From: JAUPVN01 sp964423475
GTDB lineage: Bacteria; Patescibacteriota; Saccharimonadia; Saccharimonadales; CAIOMD01
Assembly (NCBI GenBank): GCA_964423475.1
Contig: CAYRFD010000044.1
Location: 1 to 6,158, forward strand
DNA: 6,158 bases
Direction: 5' to 3'
The translations under genes and the position numbers were made by a program. The notes below the pieces were generated by a model, which ran no database searches, was not told where the DNA came from, and was given only the letters and a program-made list of their open reading frames with translations. This document shows positions 5,488-6,158 of this stretch, in pieces; position 1 is the first letter of the stretch; each line of letters begins with the position of its first letter.

Positions 5488-6158
5488 ATGGGCGCACCAG
5501 ACGCAAAACCACAAAATAAAGTACCATCGCAAAATTTAGATGCTAATACAAAGTTAAAAAATAAACCTAATAAGCATAAACTTAGTGGTCTTATTGCGTT
5601 AGTTTTGGGAGCATCTTTATTGTTGGGATTTTTTGGTGGTTTAGTTGGCTCAAGGGCCATTTTGCCAAGAACAACCTCTTTAGATACTAATGCAGCACTA
5701 AGGGTAGATTCAGAGCAAACCGAGCTTATTAGCCAATTAGTAACAGAGGTAAGCCCCAGCGTTGTATCTATTGTTGTAGAGCAGGCCGTTCAGAATAACT
5801 CTTATTTTTATGGAGAAACTCAATCTATACAAGAGGGCGCCGGTAGTGGCATAATTTTGTCTAGCGATGGCATAATTGTTACAAATAAGCACGTAATACC
5901 AGAAAACGTTAAAAAAGTGTCTATAACTACAAGCGATGGTAAAACTTACGATAACGTAGATGTAATTGCCCGTGATCCGCGCGGCACCGTAGATATTGCA
6001 TTTTTAAAGGTTAACGGCGTAAACAATCTAAAACCAGCTAAACTTGGAGATTCTGCCAAAACTAGTGTTGGAACATCTGTAATTGCCATTGGTTATGCAC
6101 TAGGCGAGTTTGATAATACTGTTACTAGCGGAATAATATCTGGCGTAGGCAGGCCAAT
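5488..6158 (+). CDS. htrA: HtrA/DegP-type membrane-anchored serine protease, 5' part
   Basis: Trypsin-like (S1C) protease likely to degrade or refold damaged proteins outside the membrane. The gene runs off the window after 223 codons. A polar, lysine- and asparagine-rich tail (1-32) precedes one membrane helix (about 33-55) with no obvious cleavage site. The protease domain opens with VTEVSPSVVSIVV (85-97) and GAGSGIILSSDG. Catalytic His is H135 in VTNKHV; catalytic Asp is D169 in VDIAFLKV. The GDS...VGTSVIAIG segment and TVTSGIISG follow, as in the family. The catalytic Ser (GNSGGP) and any PDZ domain would lie beyond 6158, so activity cannot be confirmed here. It follows the membrane-protein gene by 28 bp on the same strand with no terminator between, so it is probably in the LCP operon. 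Confidence 0.92.
   Translation, partial: MGAPDAKPQNKVPSQNLDANTKLKNKPNKHKLSGLIALVLGASLLLGFFGGLVGSRAILPRTTSLDTNAALRVDSEQTELISQLVTEVSPSVVSIVVEQAVQNNSYFYGETQSIQEGAGSGIILSSDGIIVTNKHVIPENVKKVSITTSDGKTYDNVDVIARDPRGTVDIAFLKVNGVNNLKPAKLGDSAKTSVGTSVIAIGYALGEFDNTVTSGIISGVGRP

Overview
The window is an A+T-rich bacterial chromosomal segment with small genes and tight spacing. It holds parA and parB, a signal peptidase I gene, a LytR-CpsA-Psr (LCP) family gene, an unrecognised multi-pass membrane protein and the 5' part of an HtrA/DegP-type serine protease gene. All five complete genes end in TAA or TAG and none uses TGA in frame, so the standard code fits. The gene styles suggest a candidate-phyla-radiation organism, with Saccharibacteria (TM7) my best guess: basic, disordered tails in front of single membrane helices, an LCP protein with a LytR_C tail, and several starts without a Shine-Dalgarno sequence. 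No rRNA or marker gene is present to prove it.

Layout. Positions 1-621 hold no convincing gene. This stretch is full of inverted repeats: a cluster at 1-90, a roughly 160-nt imperfect palindrome at 201-363 with a terminator-like core, a near-perfect palindrome at 374-394 and a smaller one at 455-477. It also has one consensus DnaA box (421-429) and a very A+T-rich run before parA. parA (622-1383) and parB (1376-2239) overlap by 8 bp and form an operon. lepB (2217-2975, minus strand) converges on parB, and the two coding sequences overlap by 23 bp. lepB and the LCP gene (3054-4700) diverge from a 78-bp spacer in which two good promoters interleave. Downstream of the LCP gene, the membrane-protein gene (4710-5459) and the protease gene (from 5488, cut by the window end) follow on the same strand with gaps of 9 and 28 bp, a likely operon.

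How the genes fit together. ParA and ParB form the chromosome partition system; their cognate parS site is not visible here. The other genes serve the cell envelope. LepB removes signal peptides from exported proteins, the LCP protein probably attaches polymers to the wall, and the membrane-anchored HtrA-like protease probably handles misfolded proteins outside the membrane. The function of the multi-pass membrane protein is unknown; its position suggests an envelope role.

I found no clearly new defence or mobile system. The least explained parts are the structured region upstream of parA, the short-leader divergent promoter pair, and the unknown membrane protein, whose gene lies in the same reading frame as the LCP gene, separated by a single TAG.
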